A DNA stretch of 64,000 bases from JACOMY01 sp046233115 (lineage in GTDB: Bacteria; Pseudomonadota; Alphaproteobacteria; Kiloniellales; JACOMY01): NCBI GenBank assembly GCA_046233115.1, contig JBJXHM010000010.1:62001-126000 (forward strand), in the 5' to 3' direction. Both the position numbers and the translations under genes were made by a program. Below the pieces are notes generated by a model. The model did no database searches and had not been told where the DNA came from. It worked only from the letters and a program-made list of their open reading frames with translations. Each line of letters starts with the position of its first letter. Position 1 is the first letter of the stretch. Below are positions 19,943 to 28,216 of the stretch, piece after piece.

Positions 19943-20473
19943 CTAGCTGCGCCGGGCGCCGCGGCGCCGGGGAAGCTGCACCGAAGACCCGGTCCAAGAG
20001 ACCGCGGTGGCGGCGTGATGGGCATGGCAAATGGCGATCGCCAGCGCGTCGGCGGCGTCGCCCTCCTTCAACTCCAATCCTGGCAGCAAGCGATTCACCA
20101 TCATCGCCACCTGAGCCTTCTCCGCATGACCGCTGCCGACCACGGAACGCTTCACGATCATCGGCAGGTACTGGGCGACCGTGAGGCCGGCAAGGCTGGG
20201 CACCAGAAGTGCGACCCCCCGCGCCATGCCTAGCTTCAAGGTGGAGTCGGGATTCCGGTTGGCCAAGGTCTCTTCGACCGCGGCAGCATCCGGGCGTTGG
20301 GCGGCCACCACGTCTTGCAGGCTTTGATGCAGGATCGTCAGCCGCGTCGGCAAGCTTTGCTTTTCGTCAGTCGCGATCACGCCGTGGGCGACGTGGCTGA
20401 GCCGGCTGCCCTCGGCCACGATCACGCCCCAGCCGGTGCGCCTGAGGCCCGGGTCGATGCCCAGAACCCGCAT
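19943..20473 (-). CDS. ruvC: Crossover junction endodeoxyribonuclease RuvC
   Basis: RuvC resolves Holliday junctions. The ATG at 20473 gives MRVLGIDPGLRRTGWGVI, the canonical N-terminus with the first catalytic Asp. VEETLANRNPDSTLKLG carries the catalytic Glu, and KGDAADALAIAICHAHH-like sequence near the end (written DAADALAIAICHAHH) holds the last Asp pair. A 37-codon upstream extension would run into the yebC coding end and is not needed. It is followed by ruvA after 6 bp. Confidence 0.97.
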   Translation of the reverse strand: MRVLGIDPGLRRTGWGVIVAEGSRLSHVAHGVIATDEKQSLPTRLTILHQSLQDVVAAQRPDAAAVEETLANRNPDSTLKLGMARGVALLVPSLAGLTVAQYLPMIVKRSVVGSGHAEKAQVAMMVNRLLPGLELKEGDAADALAIAICHAHHAATAVSWTGSSVQLPRRRGARRS

Positions 20474-20507
20474 GGGGCCGGGCGCCACCCCGGGCGCAGG
20501 CACGGGA

Positions 20508-21257
20508 TCAGCCGGCGAGTTCGGCGAGGACGTCCTCTGGTATGTCGAAGTTGGCGGCAACCGTCTGTACGTCGTCGTTGTCATCCAGGGCGTCGATCAG
20601 CTTCATCAGGGTCTGGGCCGCATCGCCGTCCACCGGGACGCCGTTGTTGGGCCGCCAGGACAGCCGACCTTCTCTGGGGTCACCGTAGCGCTCCGACAAG
20701 GCGTCGCGCACCTGAGAAAAATCCTCCGGCGCGCTATAGATCTCGTGCAGCTCCTCGCTGGACTGCACGTCCGAGGCGCCCGCCTCCACCGCCGCCTCGA
20801 AGACCTCGTCGGCGTTGCCGATCTCGGCCGGATAGGCGAGGTAGCCCACGCGCTCGAACATGAAGGAGACCGAGTTAGTCTCACCCATGGTGCCGCCGTT
20901 CTTCGAGAAGATGGCGCGCACGTCGCTGGCGGTGCGGTTGCGGTTGTCGGTCAGCGCCTCGACGATGATGGCCACACCGCCGGGGCCGTAGCCCTCGTAG
21001 CGAATCTCCTCGTAGACCGTGTCGTCGTCACCGCCGGTGGCCCGCTTGATCGCACGCTCGATGTTGTCCTTGGGCATGTTCTCGGCGCGGGCGGCCTGGA
21101 TTGCACCGCGCAGGCGCGGGTTGGCGGCCGGGTCGGGCAAGCCGCTCTTGGCCGCCACGATGATCTCGCGGGTCAGCTTGGCGAAGACCTTGGCGCGCTT
21201 CTTATCCTGCGCGCCCTTGCGGTACATGATGTTCTTGAATTGTGAATGACCAGCCAT
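20508..21257 (-). CDS. yebC: YebC/PmpR family transcription-translation regulator
   Basis: YebC/TACO1-family proteins bind ribosomes or DNA; bacterial members help translation of proline-rich stretches or act as regulators. The 249-residue product begins MAGHSQFKNIMYRKGAQD, the family signature, and includes NMPKDNIERAIKRATGG and the acidic C-terminal domain. The upstream in-frame extension from 21371 has no conserved character. It precedes ruvC, a common arrangement. A link to the proline-rich TolA and OmpA proteins in this window is an idea, not evidence. Confidence 0.96.
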   Translation of the reverse strand: MAGHSQFKNIMYRKGAQDKKRAKVFAKLTREIIVAAKSGLPDPAANPRLRGAIQAARAENMPKDNIERAIKRATGGDDDTVYEEIRYEGYGPGGVAIIVEALTDNRNRTASDVRAIFSKNGGTMGETNSVSFMFERVGYLAYPAEIGNADEVFEAAVEAGASDVQSSEELHEIYSAPEDFSQVRDALSERYGDPREGRLSWRPNNGVPVDGDAAQTLMKLIDALDDNDDVQTVAANFDIPEDVLAELAG

Positions 21258-21303
21258 GGCGTGTCTGCTTCTTCTTAGAGTCTGAACCGGGTTGAAACGG
21301 GTA

Positions 21304-22152
21304 TCAGCCGGCCGGAGCCAGCTCCGAGCTTGCGAGACTCGTCCTGGGATCGGCCTGGCGGATCCGCCCACCGATTCGCAGGGGCTCTATGGAGACGGCG
21401 AGACCGCTCCGGGGATCGCTCTCCACCACCACGCCGCAGAGCGTTCCGGGACCGCTCGCCACCGACATGCGTTCGGTCGGCAGGTGCTTGGTGAAGCGCT
21501 GGATCGGCACGGTCTTGTCCATCCCGATCACCGAATCGTAGGCGCCGCACATGCCGGCGTCGGTCTGATAGGCGGTGCCGCCGGGCAGGATCATGCTGTC
21601 CGCCGTGGGCACGTGAGTGTGGGTGCCGACCACCAGGGTTGCCCGGCCGTCGACGAAGTGGCCCATGGCCATCTTCTCCGAGGTCGCCTCGGCGTGCATG
21701 TCGACGATTACCGCGTCCACCGTCGCGCCCAGGCGATAGCCCTCCAGCGCCTTGGCCACGGTCTGGAAGGGATCGTCCAGCGCCTCCATGAAGAGGCGGC
21801 CGAGGAGGTTGACGATCAGGACCTTCTTGCCCGCGGCGGTCTGGAAGGCGGCGACACCGCGGCCGGGCGTTCCGGCCGGGAAATTGGCTGGCCGCAGCAG
21901 CCGCGGCTCCTCCTCGATGAAGGAGAGCGCCTCGCGCTGGTCCCAGGAATGGTTGCCGCCGGTCATCACGTCGACGCCGCTGGCCAGCAGCTCGTTCGCG
22001 ATCTTGCGGGTCACGCCGAAGCCGGCCGCGGCGTTCTCGACGTTGGCCACCACGAAGTCCAGCTTCAGCGCGCGCCGGAGTTCCGGCAGCTCGCGCGCCA
22101 GAACGTCGCGCCCGGGTCGGCCGACGATATCGCCTAGAAAAAGGAAACGCAT
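21304..22152 (-). CDS. YmdB family metallophosphoesterase
   Basis: This family (TIGR00282) contains dinuclear-metal phosphodiesterases; Bacillus YmdB hydrolyses cyclic nucleotides in vitro. The product starts MRFLFLGDIVGRPGRD (metal-binding Asp). It has VVANVENAAAGFG, MTGGNHSWDQREAL (metal-binding Asn/His) and VGTHTHVPTADSMILPGGTA with two histidines. ATG 22152 was preferred over GTG 22161 because it matches the usual family start. It sits between fthFS and yebC. Confidence 0.9.
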   Translation of the reverse strand: MRFLFLGDIVGRPGRDVLARELPELRRALKLDFVVANVENAAAGFGVTRKIANELLASGVDVMTGGNHSWDQREALSFIEEEPRLLRPANFPAGTPGRGVAAFQTAAGKKVLIVNLLGRLFMEALDDPFQTVAKALEGYRLGATVDAVIVDMHAEATSEKMAMGHFVDGRATLVVGTHTHVPTADSMILPGGTAYQTDAGMCGAYDSVIGMDKTVPIQRFTKHLPTERMSVASGPGTLCGVVVESDPRSGLAVSIEPLRIGGRIRQADPRTSLASSELAPAG

Positions 22153-22220
22153 CGCCTTCACCTGCCCTTCCGCGCTCGCTAGGTCAAGCCATAGCCGCCC
22201 TGCGTGGCGCTATGGTCGTC

Positions 22221-22805
22221 TCAATGGACGCGGAAAGCCTCGGATTCCGTGACGATCCAGTCGAGCGGTAGGTCGGTGGCCTCGCGCGGCACCTGCGCGA
22301 CCTCCTGGGCGGCGAAGGCGGCGCCGACCGCCAGGACTGGCCCGCGGCCGCGCAGCAAGGCCAGGGTGCGGTCGTAGAAGCCGCCGCCATAGCCCAGCCG
22401 GTAGCCCTGCCGGTCGAAGGCCAGCAAGGGCACGATCAGCACGGAGGGGATCATCTCTTCCGCCTCGGCCGAGGGCTCGGAGGTGCCGAAGTCGGCCGCC
22501 TGCAGGACCTGGCCCGGCTGCCAGAGCCGGAAGATCAGGGGGCGCGCCGGCCCGATCATCACCGGCAGCCCGACCGGATGGCCGGCGCCATGCAGCGCCG
22601 CCATCGCCGGGGTCACGTCCAGCTCGGAGCCCATCGGCCAATAGGCCGAGACAGCAGCCGCCACCGGGATCGCGGGGCCCGCGAACAGCCACTCGAGGAA
22701 GGCCTCGCCGGCCTTGCCAGCCACTTGCGCAGCCGCCGCGCGACGGCGCCTCGCCTCTTTCCTGAGCGCGGCCTTCTCTTCGGCCAAGGACGCGGTCTCG
22801 GGCAT
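22221..22805 (-). CDS. 5-formyltetrahydrofolate cyclo-ligase
   Basis: The enzyme (FthFS, YgfA) converts 5-formyl-THF to 5,10-methenyl-THF with ATP. The 194-residue product has the conserved C-terminal motif VPLLAFDRQGYRLGYGGGFY(DR), with Gly-rich phosphate binding, and the N-terminal KAALRKEARRRR. Its position directly after 6S RNA is the ssrS-ygfA arrangement that is conserved across many proteobacteria, where the two are often cotranscribed. Confidence 0.95.
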   Translation of the reverse strand: MPETASLAEEKAALRKEARRRRAAAAQVAGKAGEAFLEWLFAGPAIPVAAAVSAYWPMGSELDVTPAMAALHGAGHPVGLPVMIGPARPLIFRLWQPGQVLQAADFGTSEPSAEAEEMIPSVLIVPLLAFDRQGYRLGYGGGFYDRTLALLRGRGPVLAVGAAFAAQEVAQVPREATDLPLDWIVTESEAFRVH

Positions 22806-22827
22806 AGCGCTCTCGTCACGCAGCTAG

Positions 22828-22871
22828 AGCAAATCCCGAGCAGGCGGAAACGCCTGCGACGACGATTTGCT
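22828..22871 (-). terminator. Strong hairpin between 6S RNA and fthFS
   Basis: A nested inverted repeat: outer arms AGCAAATC (22828-22835) and GATTTGCT (22864-22871) enclose a perfect inner stem GCAGGCG / CGCCTGC around GAAA. It lies 3' of the 6S RNA body on the minus strand and 22 bases before the fthFS start codon. There is no T-run, so it is better seen as a processing or partial-termination structure that sets the 6S 3' end, or as a leader structure for fthFS. Confidence 0.5.
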
Positions 22872-22882
22872 TCGTCAAGAAG

Positions 22883-23042
22883 TGTGGTGCCACAGTGGCC
22901 GTCGACGAAGTTCATCCTCTCGGACCCGCTTACGCAGGTGGGCACCGGTATAATCGGACCAGGGCCCGAACAGAGCCAGCACCCGTGAGAAGACTTATCG
23001 GCCCCAGGGATTGAAGCGTCTAACGCACCCCGCAGCACCAGG
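22883..23042 (-). ncRNA. ssrS: 6S RNA
   Basis: 6S RNA mimics an open promoter and sequesters housekeeping RNA polymerase in stationary phase. The call rests on three observations. The stretch lies exactly between zapA and the 5-formyl-THF cyclo-ligase gene, the conserved alphaproteobacterial location. It holds no reading frame. Its ends can form a closing stem: the minus-strand 5' segment TGGTGCTGCGG (from 23040) pairs over 11 positions with CTGTGGCACCA (to 22885), including wobbles. The enclosed length, about 156 bases, is right for 6S RNA. Exact ends are estimates. Confidence 0.75.
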
Positions 23043-23050
23043 CCCACTAA

Positions 23051-23344
23051 TTAGGAAGTTGCGACGCCGCCGGCAATCGCTTCCAGACGCCGCGCCGCCT
23101 GATCCAGGTCGTCGACCAGTCCGGAGGGCGGCGGTTTGCGCCGTTCGGCATCCTCCAGCTCGTCCACCAGCATCAGGGAGGCCATGACCAGAAGCCGAAC
23201 TTCCGGGAGATTCCCGGCCTGTTCGGTCAGGTTGGCCAGCCGTCGGTCCAACTGCGCGGCGAGATGGCGCAGGTGTTCCTCCTGGCCATCGTCGCAGATC
23301 AGGTCGTGCCTGCGGCCGCGGATGGTGAGTTCAACCCTTGCCAC
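23051..23344 (-). CDS. zapA: Cell division protein ZapA
   Basis: ZapA bundles FtsZ filaments at the division site. The 97-residue product starts with GTG (ARVELTIRGRRHDLICDDGQ), has the family core EEHLRHLAAQLDRRLANL and VRLLVMASLMLVDELEDAE, and ends in a coiled-coil tail. It is the gene immediately upstream of 6S RNA. A ribosome-binding site (GAGGGA) precedes the GTG. Confidence 0.93.
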   Translation of the reverse strand: MARVELTIRGRRHDLICDDGQEEHLRHLAAQLDRRLANLTEQAGNLPEVRLLVMASLMLVDELEDAERRKPPPSGLVDDLDQAARRLEAIAGGVATS

Positions 23345-23405
23345 AGATCCCTCGCCTGCCGCGGCGGCCCGTCAGCCGAGCCGCGCGCGATCTCCAATAT
23401 CGGCC

Positions 23406-23681
23406 CTATGCCCCCTGGCTCTCGCCGGACAGCTGGCCCTCCAAACGTGCGATCAAGGTGTCGAGCTTGGTCCCGGTCTCGTTCAGCAGCTCCTGTAGCA
23501 GCTCCTTCTCGGCCTCGGACTCGGCCAGCGCCGCGCGCAGCCGCACGACCTCCTGGCCCTGCGCCTCGACCTTGCCGATGGCGGCTTCCAGGCGCTGCAT
23601 CGCCTCACCGACCTTGCCGCTCGTCGTCTCTGCGTTGGACATCATGCTATCGGACACTTCGGACCAGCTCCCTCGCTTCAT
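23406..23681 (-). CDS. Small coiled-coil protein (DUF4164-like)
   Basis: A 91-residue protein from the ATG at 23681 (MKRGSWSE). Its middle, from about residue 25, is a single amphipathic helix with heptads (AMQRLEAAIGKVEAQGQEVV, ELLQELLNETGTKLDTLIAR). A short coiled-coil gene directly upstream of zapA is common in alphaproteobacteria and is usually annotated DUF4164. Its role is unknown; a division-related role is suggested only by the neighbour. Downstream ATGs at 23645/23642 are alternative starts. Confidence 0.6.
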   Translation of the reverse strand: MKRGSWSEVSDSMMSNAETTSGKVGEAMQRLEAAIGKVEAQGQEVVRLRAALAESEAEKELLQELLNETGTKLDTLIARLEGQLSGESQGA

Positions 23682-24022
23682 CTGTCTCTGTCTGGGCGGC
23701 GCAGGTAACATCGACCCGCCGCCCTGGTTCGACCTATTGCCGCGCACTGTGGCGAGACCGTGGCGTGGTCGTCAATGGCCGCCGTTACAGCGGCGGTTCG
23801 TTCCTCGAGCCTCTGCCCTGCCAAAGCCCGGAGGGACGCGGGATACGATCGCAGTTGACGTTGCGAGGCTTGGGCGGCATGTTCCGCCACGATTTCACGC
23901 CGCAGCCTTGCCGAGGCGGCGGGTTTTACTGTGGCCGAACACTGGGCTTGACCCTGGGCTTAACCCTGGAGCGCGACGCGAAACACTCTGGCGCGCCCAA
24001 AAACCGAAGCGACGCGAGCCGA

Positions 24023-26014
24023 ATGATGGATGGTGCTACCCAAATGACGGTGCATCGCGACATGGCCAACTGCATCCGTGCACTTGCCATGGATGCGATC
24101 GAGCAGGCCAATTCCGGCCACCCCGGTATGCCGATGGGCATGGCGGACGTCGCCACCGTCCTGTTCACCCGCTTCCTGAAGTACGACCCGGCGCGCCCGG
24201 ACTGGGCCGACCGCGATCGTTTCGTGCTGTCGGCCGGCCACGGCTCGATGCTGCTCTATGCGCTGCTCTACCTCACCGGCTATCCGAAGATGAGCCTGGG
24301 GGCGATCAAGGACTTCCGCCAGCTCGGCAGCATCACCGCCGGACATCCCGAGTACCGTGAGGCACCGGGGATCGAGACCACCACCGGCCCTCTGGGCCAG
24401 GGCCTGGCCAACGCGGTAGGCATGGCGGTCGCCGAGCGCCACCTGAACGCGGTCTATGGCGACGACCTGGTCAACCATCGCACCTACGTGATCGCCGGCG
24501 ATGGCTGCCTGATGGAGGGTATCAGCCAGGAGGCCATCACACTTGCCGGCCATCTGAAGCTGAAGAACCTGGTTGTCCTCTTCGACGACAACCAGATCTC
24601 GATCGACGGCCCGACCTCGCTCACCACCTGCGAGAACCAGGCGCTGCGCTTCCAGGCCGCTGGCTGGACCACACTCACCTGCGACGGCCACGACCCCGAG
24701 GACATCACCCGGGCGCTGGAAGCGGCTCAGGGCGCGGACCGCCCGGTCATGATCGCCTGCCGCACCACCATCGGCTTCGGCGCACCGACCAAGGCCGGCA
24801 CCTCCAAGGCGCACGGTTCACCGCTGGGCAAGGAGGAGATTGCCGGCGCGCGCGAGGCGTTAGGCTGGCCCCATGGACCCTTCGAGATCCCCGAGGCCCT
24901 GCTCTCGGCCTGGCGCCAGGCCGGCAGCCGCGGTGCCGCCGAGTCGGCCGCCTGGAATGCCCGCCTCGGCGGCCGGCCGAAGGAGGAGCAGCAGGAGTTC
25001 GCCGCCCGCATGGCAGGCACGCTGCCCGACAACTGGAAGGATGCGCTGAAGCCGCTGATCGAGAAGACCGTGGCCGAGGCGCCGACCGTGGCCAGCCGCG
25101 TCTCCTCGCAGGAAGCGCTGGAATGCCTGGTGCCGGCGATCCCGGCGCTGCTGGGCGGCTCGGCCGATCTCACCGGCTCCAACAACACCAGGACCAAGCC
25201 GATGCAGGTGCTGGACGCCGAGAACTACGGCGGCCGCTACCTGCACTACGGCGTGCGCGAGCACGGCATGGCCGCGGCCATGAACGGGATGATGCTGCAC
25301 GGAGGCATCCGTCCCTACGGCGGCACCTTCCTCTGTTTCACCGACTACTGCCGGCCGGCGATCCGCCTCTCCGCGCTGATGGGCCTGCCGGTGGTCTACG
25401 TGATGACCCACGATTCCATCGGCCTGGGCGAGGACGGCCCGACCCATCAGCCGGTCGAGCACCTGGCGGCGCTGCGCGCGATCCCGAACCTGCTGGTGCT
25501 TAGGCCCTGCGATCAGGTGGAGACCGCCGAGGCCTGGGCCGTGGCGCTGGAGCAGACGAACCGGCCGAGCGTGATCGCGCTCAGCCGCCAGGGCCTGGCG
25601 ACGGTGCGCAAGGACGGCAGCGAGAACCTGACCGGCTTCGGCGGCTACATCCTGGCGCCGGCCAAGGGGCCGCGCGCGGTCAGCCTGATCGCCTCGGGCT
25701 CGGAGGTCGGCATCGCGCTCCAAGCCAAGGAGCTGCTGGAAGCCGAGGGCGTGGCCACCGCCGTGGTCTCGCTACCCTCGTGGGAACTCTTCGGTGAGCA
25801 GCCGCAGCACTACCGCGACGAGGTGCTGGGTCCCGGCTCGCTGCACATCGGCATCGAGGCCGCGAGCCCCTTCGGCTGGGAGCGCTGGATCGAGTTCGGC
25901 GGCAGCTTCGTGGGCATGCGCTCTTTTGGCGCGTCCGCGCCGGCCAAGGCTCTTTACGAACAGTTTGAGATCACTCCCGACGCCGTGGTCAGGGCCGTGA
26001 AGGCCCGCCTCTAG
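24023..26014 (+). CDS. tkt: Transketolase
   Basis: Transketolase is the TPP-dependent enzyme moving two-carbon units in the pentose phosphate pathway. The 663-residue length equals the family norm. Seen: the N-terminal ALAMDAIEQANSGHPGMPMG, TPP/Mg motif IAGDGCLMEGISQEA with the later Asn, the pyrimidine-domain HDSIGLGEDGPTHQPVEHL and the C-terminal domain. The start could also be the ATG at 24044 (MTVHRD). The divergent coiled-coil gene begins 341 bp upstream. It leads a plus-strand carbon-metabolism cluster. Confidence 0.98.
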   Translation: MMDGATQMTVHRDMANCIRALAMDAIEQANSGHPGMPMGMADVATVLFTRFLKYDPARPDWADRDRFVLSAGHGSMLLYALLYLTGYPKMSLGAIKDFRQLGSITAGHPEYREAPGIETTTGPLGQGLANAVGMAVAERHLNAVYGDDLVNHRTYVIAGDGCLMEGISQEAITLAGHLKLKNLVVLFDDNQISIDGPTSLTTCENQALRFQAAGWTTLTCDGHDPEDITRALEAAQGADRPVMIACRTTIGFGAPTKAGTSKAHGSPLGKEEIAGAREALGWPHGPFEIPEALLSAWRQAGSRGAAESAAWNARLGGRPKEEQQEFAARMAGTLPDNWKDALKPLIEKTVAEAPTVASRVSSQEALECLVPAIPALLGGSADLTGSNNTRTKPMQVLDAENYGGRYLHYGVREHGMAAAMNGMMLHGGIRPYGGTFLCFTDYCRPAIRLSALMGLPVVYVMTHDSIGLGEDGPTHQPVEHLAALRAIPNLLVLRPCDQVETAEAWAVALEQTNRPSVIALSRQGLATVRKDGSENLTGFGGYILAPAKGPRAVSLIASGSEVGIALQAKELLEAEGVATAVVSLPSWELFGEQPQHYRDEVLGPGSLHIGIEAASPFGWERWIEFGGSFVGMRSFGASAPAKALYEQFEITPDAVVRAVKARL

Positions 26015-26103
26015 GCTTTGCGCCGCGCCGGTCGCGGTGTTCGGGAGACGGTAGTGGGGGCCGCCGACCGGCGGCCGATGGGCAAAGGAGGAAAGGTGCA
26101 GCA

Positions 26104-27099
26104 ATGTCTAGCCTGCATGAGGTAGCGAAAGCTCTGGTCGCCAAGGGCAAGGGGATTCTGGCCGCGGACGAGTCCAGCGGGACCATCAAGAAGCGCTTCG
26201 ACAGCATCTCGGTCGAGAGCACCGAGACCAACCGGCGCGACTATCGCGAGATGCTCTTCACCACCACCGGGGCCGAGGCCTACGTCAGCGGCGTGATCCT
26301 CTATGACGAGACGATCCGCCAGAAGGCCGCCGACGGCACCCCGCTGGTGAAGATCCTCGAGGATCGCGGCGTCATTCCGGGCATCAAGGTCGACCAGGGC
26401 GCCAAGCCGCTGGCGCTGCACGAGGGCGAAACCGTGACCGAGGGCCTGGACGGCCTGGCCGGCCGCCTGAAGGAGTACGCGGCCCTGGGCGCCAAGTTCG
26501 CCAAGTGGCGCGGCGTCTACACCATCGCCGAAGGCCTGCCGTCGGCCGCCTGCATCACCGCCAACGCGCACGCGCTCGCGCGCTATGCCGCGCTCTGCCA
26601 GGAGGCCGGCATCGTGCCGATCGTCGAGCCCGAGGTGCTGATGGACGGCGACCACGACATCGAGACCTGCGAGTTCGTGACCGAGGAGGTGCTGCGCGCC
26701 GTCTTCTCCGAACTGGCGGTCGCCGAGGTGCAGCTCGAAGGCATGCTGCTGAAGCCGAACATGGTGATCTCCGGCAGCGACTGCCCCGAGCAGGCGAGCC
26801 ACCAGGAGGTTGCCGAGCGGACCGTCAGCTGCTTCCGCCGCGTGGTTCCGGCCGCGGTTCCGGGCATCGTCTTCCTGTCGGGCGGCCAGTCCGACGAGGA
26901 CGCGACCCTGAACCTCGACGCCATGAACAAGCTGGGCCAGGCCCCCTGGGCGCTCAGCTTCTCCTACGGTCGCGCCCTGCAGGCCGCCCCGCTGAAGGCC
27001 TGGAGCGGCAAGGCCGCCAACCTGGGCGCCGCGCAGGCCGCTTACCTGGAGCGGGCCAAGGCCAACGGCCTGGCCGCGATCGGGCAGTACGCCGCCTAA
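26104..27099 (+). CDS. Class I fructose-bisphosphate aldolase
   Basis: Cleaves fructose 1,6-bisphosphate in glycolysis, or condenses trioses, via a Schiff base. The 331-residue product starts SSLHEVAKALVAKGKGILAA, the eukaryotic-like class I signature. It carries RGVIPGIKVDQGAKPL and the Schiff-base Lys in LEGMLLKPNMVISG. A very strong ribosome-binding site (AAAGGAGGAAAGG) precedes the ATG. Many relatives use a class II aldolase beside tkt, gap and pgk, so the class I form here is worth noting. Confidence 0.96.
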   Translation: MSSLHEVAKALVAKGKGILAADESSGTIKKRFDSISVESTETNRRDYREMLFTTTGAEAYVSGVILYDETIRQKAADGTPLVKILEDRGVIPGIKVDQGAKPLALHEGETVTEGLDGLAGRLKEYAALGAKFAKWRGVYTIAEGLPSAACITANAHALARYAALCQEAGIVPIVEPEVLMDGDHDIETCEFVTEEVLRAVFSELAVAEVQLEGMLLKPNMVISGSDCPEQASHQEVAERTVSCFRRVVPAAVPGIVFLSGGQSDEDATLNLDAMNKLGQAPWALSFSYGRALQAAPLKAWSGKAANLGAAQAAYLERAKANGLAAIGQYAA

Positions 27100-27107
27100 G
27101 GCGAACG

Positions 27108-27134
27108 GGGGCGGCGAGCCGGGCTCGCCGCCCC
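27108..27134 (+). terminator. GC-rich hairpin between aldolase and gap
   Basis: A perfect 12-bp stem (GGGGCGGCGAGC / GCTCGCCGCCCC) with a three-base loop starts 9 bases after the aldolase stop. Only TT follows, so it may act as a partial terminator or an mRNA 3'-end stabiliser that sets different levels of aldolase and GAPDH. Confidence 0.5.
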
Positions 27135-27208
27135 TTCACCCTGGCCAAGAGGCCGGTCCCGCCGCGGGACCGAGATCAGACCCCCTGGAAGGATTGCGAG
27201 TAGAGACA

Positions 27209-28216
27209 ATGGCAGTGAAGGTTGGAATCAACGGCTTCGGCCGGATCGGACGACTGGTGTTCCGCGCCGCGATGGAAGCGAAGCGCGACGACATCGAGTT
27301 CGTGGCCATCAACGACCTGGGCTCGGCCGCCGACAACGCCCACCTCTTGACCTACGACAGCGTGCACGGCCGCTTCCCGGGCGAGGTCTCCGCCACCGAC
27401 GATTCCATCGTGGTCGACGGCAAGAAGGTCGCCGTCCTGTCGGAGCGCGACCCGGCCAAGCTGCCCTGGGGCGATCTCGGCGTCGACATCGTCATGGAGT
27501 GCACCGGCATCTTCGCCTCGCGCGACAAGGCGGCCCTGCACCTCGACGGCGGCGCCAAGCGGGTGATCGTCTCCGCGCCGGCGTCCGGCGTCGACCTGAC
27601 CGTGGTCTATGGCGTCAACCACGACAAGCTCACCAGCGAGCACGTGGTCATCTCCAACGCCTCCTGCACCACCAACTGCCTGGCCCCGGTCGCGCATGTG
27701 CTGCATCAGACCGTCGGCATCGAGCGCGGCTTCATGACCACGATCCACAGCTACACCGGCGACCAGCGCACGGTGGACACCCTGCACAAGGATCTGGCCC
27801 GCGCCCGCGCCGCCGCCGTCTCGATGATCCCGACCACCACCGGTGCCGCCCGTGCCGTCGGCCTGGTGCTGCCGGAGCTGAAGGGCAAGCTGGACGGCAC
27901 CGCCATGCGCGTGCCGACCCCGAACGTCAGCCTGATCGACTTCAAGTTCGACGCCGGTCGCGCCACCAGCAAGGAAGAGATCAACGCCGCGATCGAGGCG
28001 GCCGCCGCCGGTCCGCTGAAGGGCGTGCTGGGCACCAACAGCCTGCCGCTGGTCTCCTGCGACTACAACCACAACGCCCACTCCTCGATCTTCGATCTGA
28101 AGGAGACCCAGGTGATCGACGGCACCTTCGTGCGCGTCATGTCCTGGTACGACAACGAGTGGGGCTTCTCCAACCGCATGAGCGACACCGCCGTCGCGAT
28201 GGGCAGCTACCTCTGA
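27209..28216 (+). CDS. gap: Glyceraldehyde-3-phosphate dehydrogenase, type I
   Basis: NAD(P)-dependent oxidation of glyceraldehyde 3-phosphate to 1,3-bisphosphoglycerate. The 335-residue product has the Rossmann start VKVGINGFGRIGRLVFRA, the catalytic Cys in SNASCTTNCLAPVAH and the C-terminal YDNEWGFSNRM. The ATG at 27209 was chosen over a TTG at 27194. pgk, usually next to gap, is absent; an unrecognised ORF overlaps the gap stop instead. Confidence 0.98.
   Translation: MAVKVGINGFGRIGRLVFRAAMEAKRDDIEFVAINDLGSAADNAHLLTYDSVHGRFPGEVSATDDSIVVDGKKVAVLSERDPAKLPWGDLGVDIVMECTGIFASRDKAALHLDGGAKRVIVSAPASGVDLTVVYGVNHDKLTSEHVVISNASCTTNCLAPVAHVLHQTVGIERGFMTTIHSYTGDQRTVDTLHKDLARARAAAVSMIPTTTGAARAVGLVLPELKGKLDGTAMRVPTPNVSLIDFKFDAGRATSKEEINAAIEAAAAGPLKGVLGTNSLPLVSCDYNHNAHSSIFDLKETQVIDGTFVRVMSWYDNEWGFSNRMSDTAVAMGSYL

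Noticed and set aside
23930..23975. Near-duplicate GGGCTTGACCCT / GGGCTTAACCCT as an operator upstream of tkt
   Set aside because: Only two imperfect copies, with no promoter geometry; could be chance slippage.
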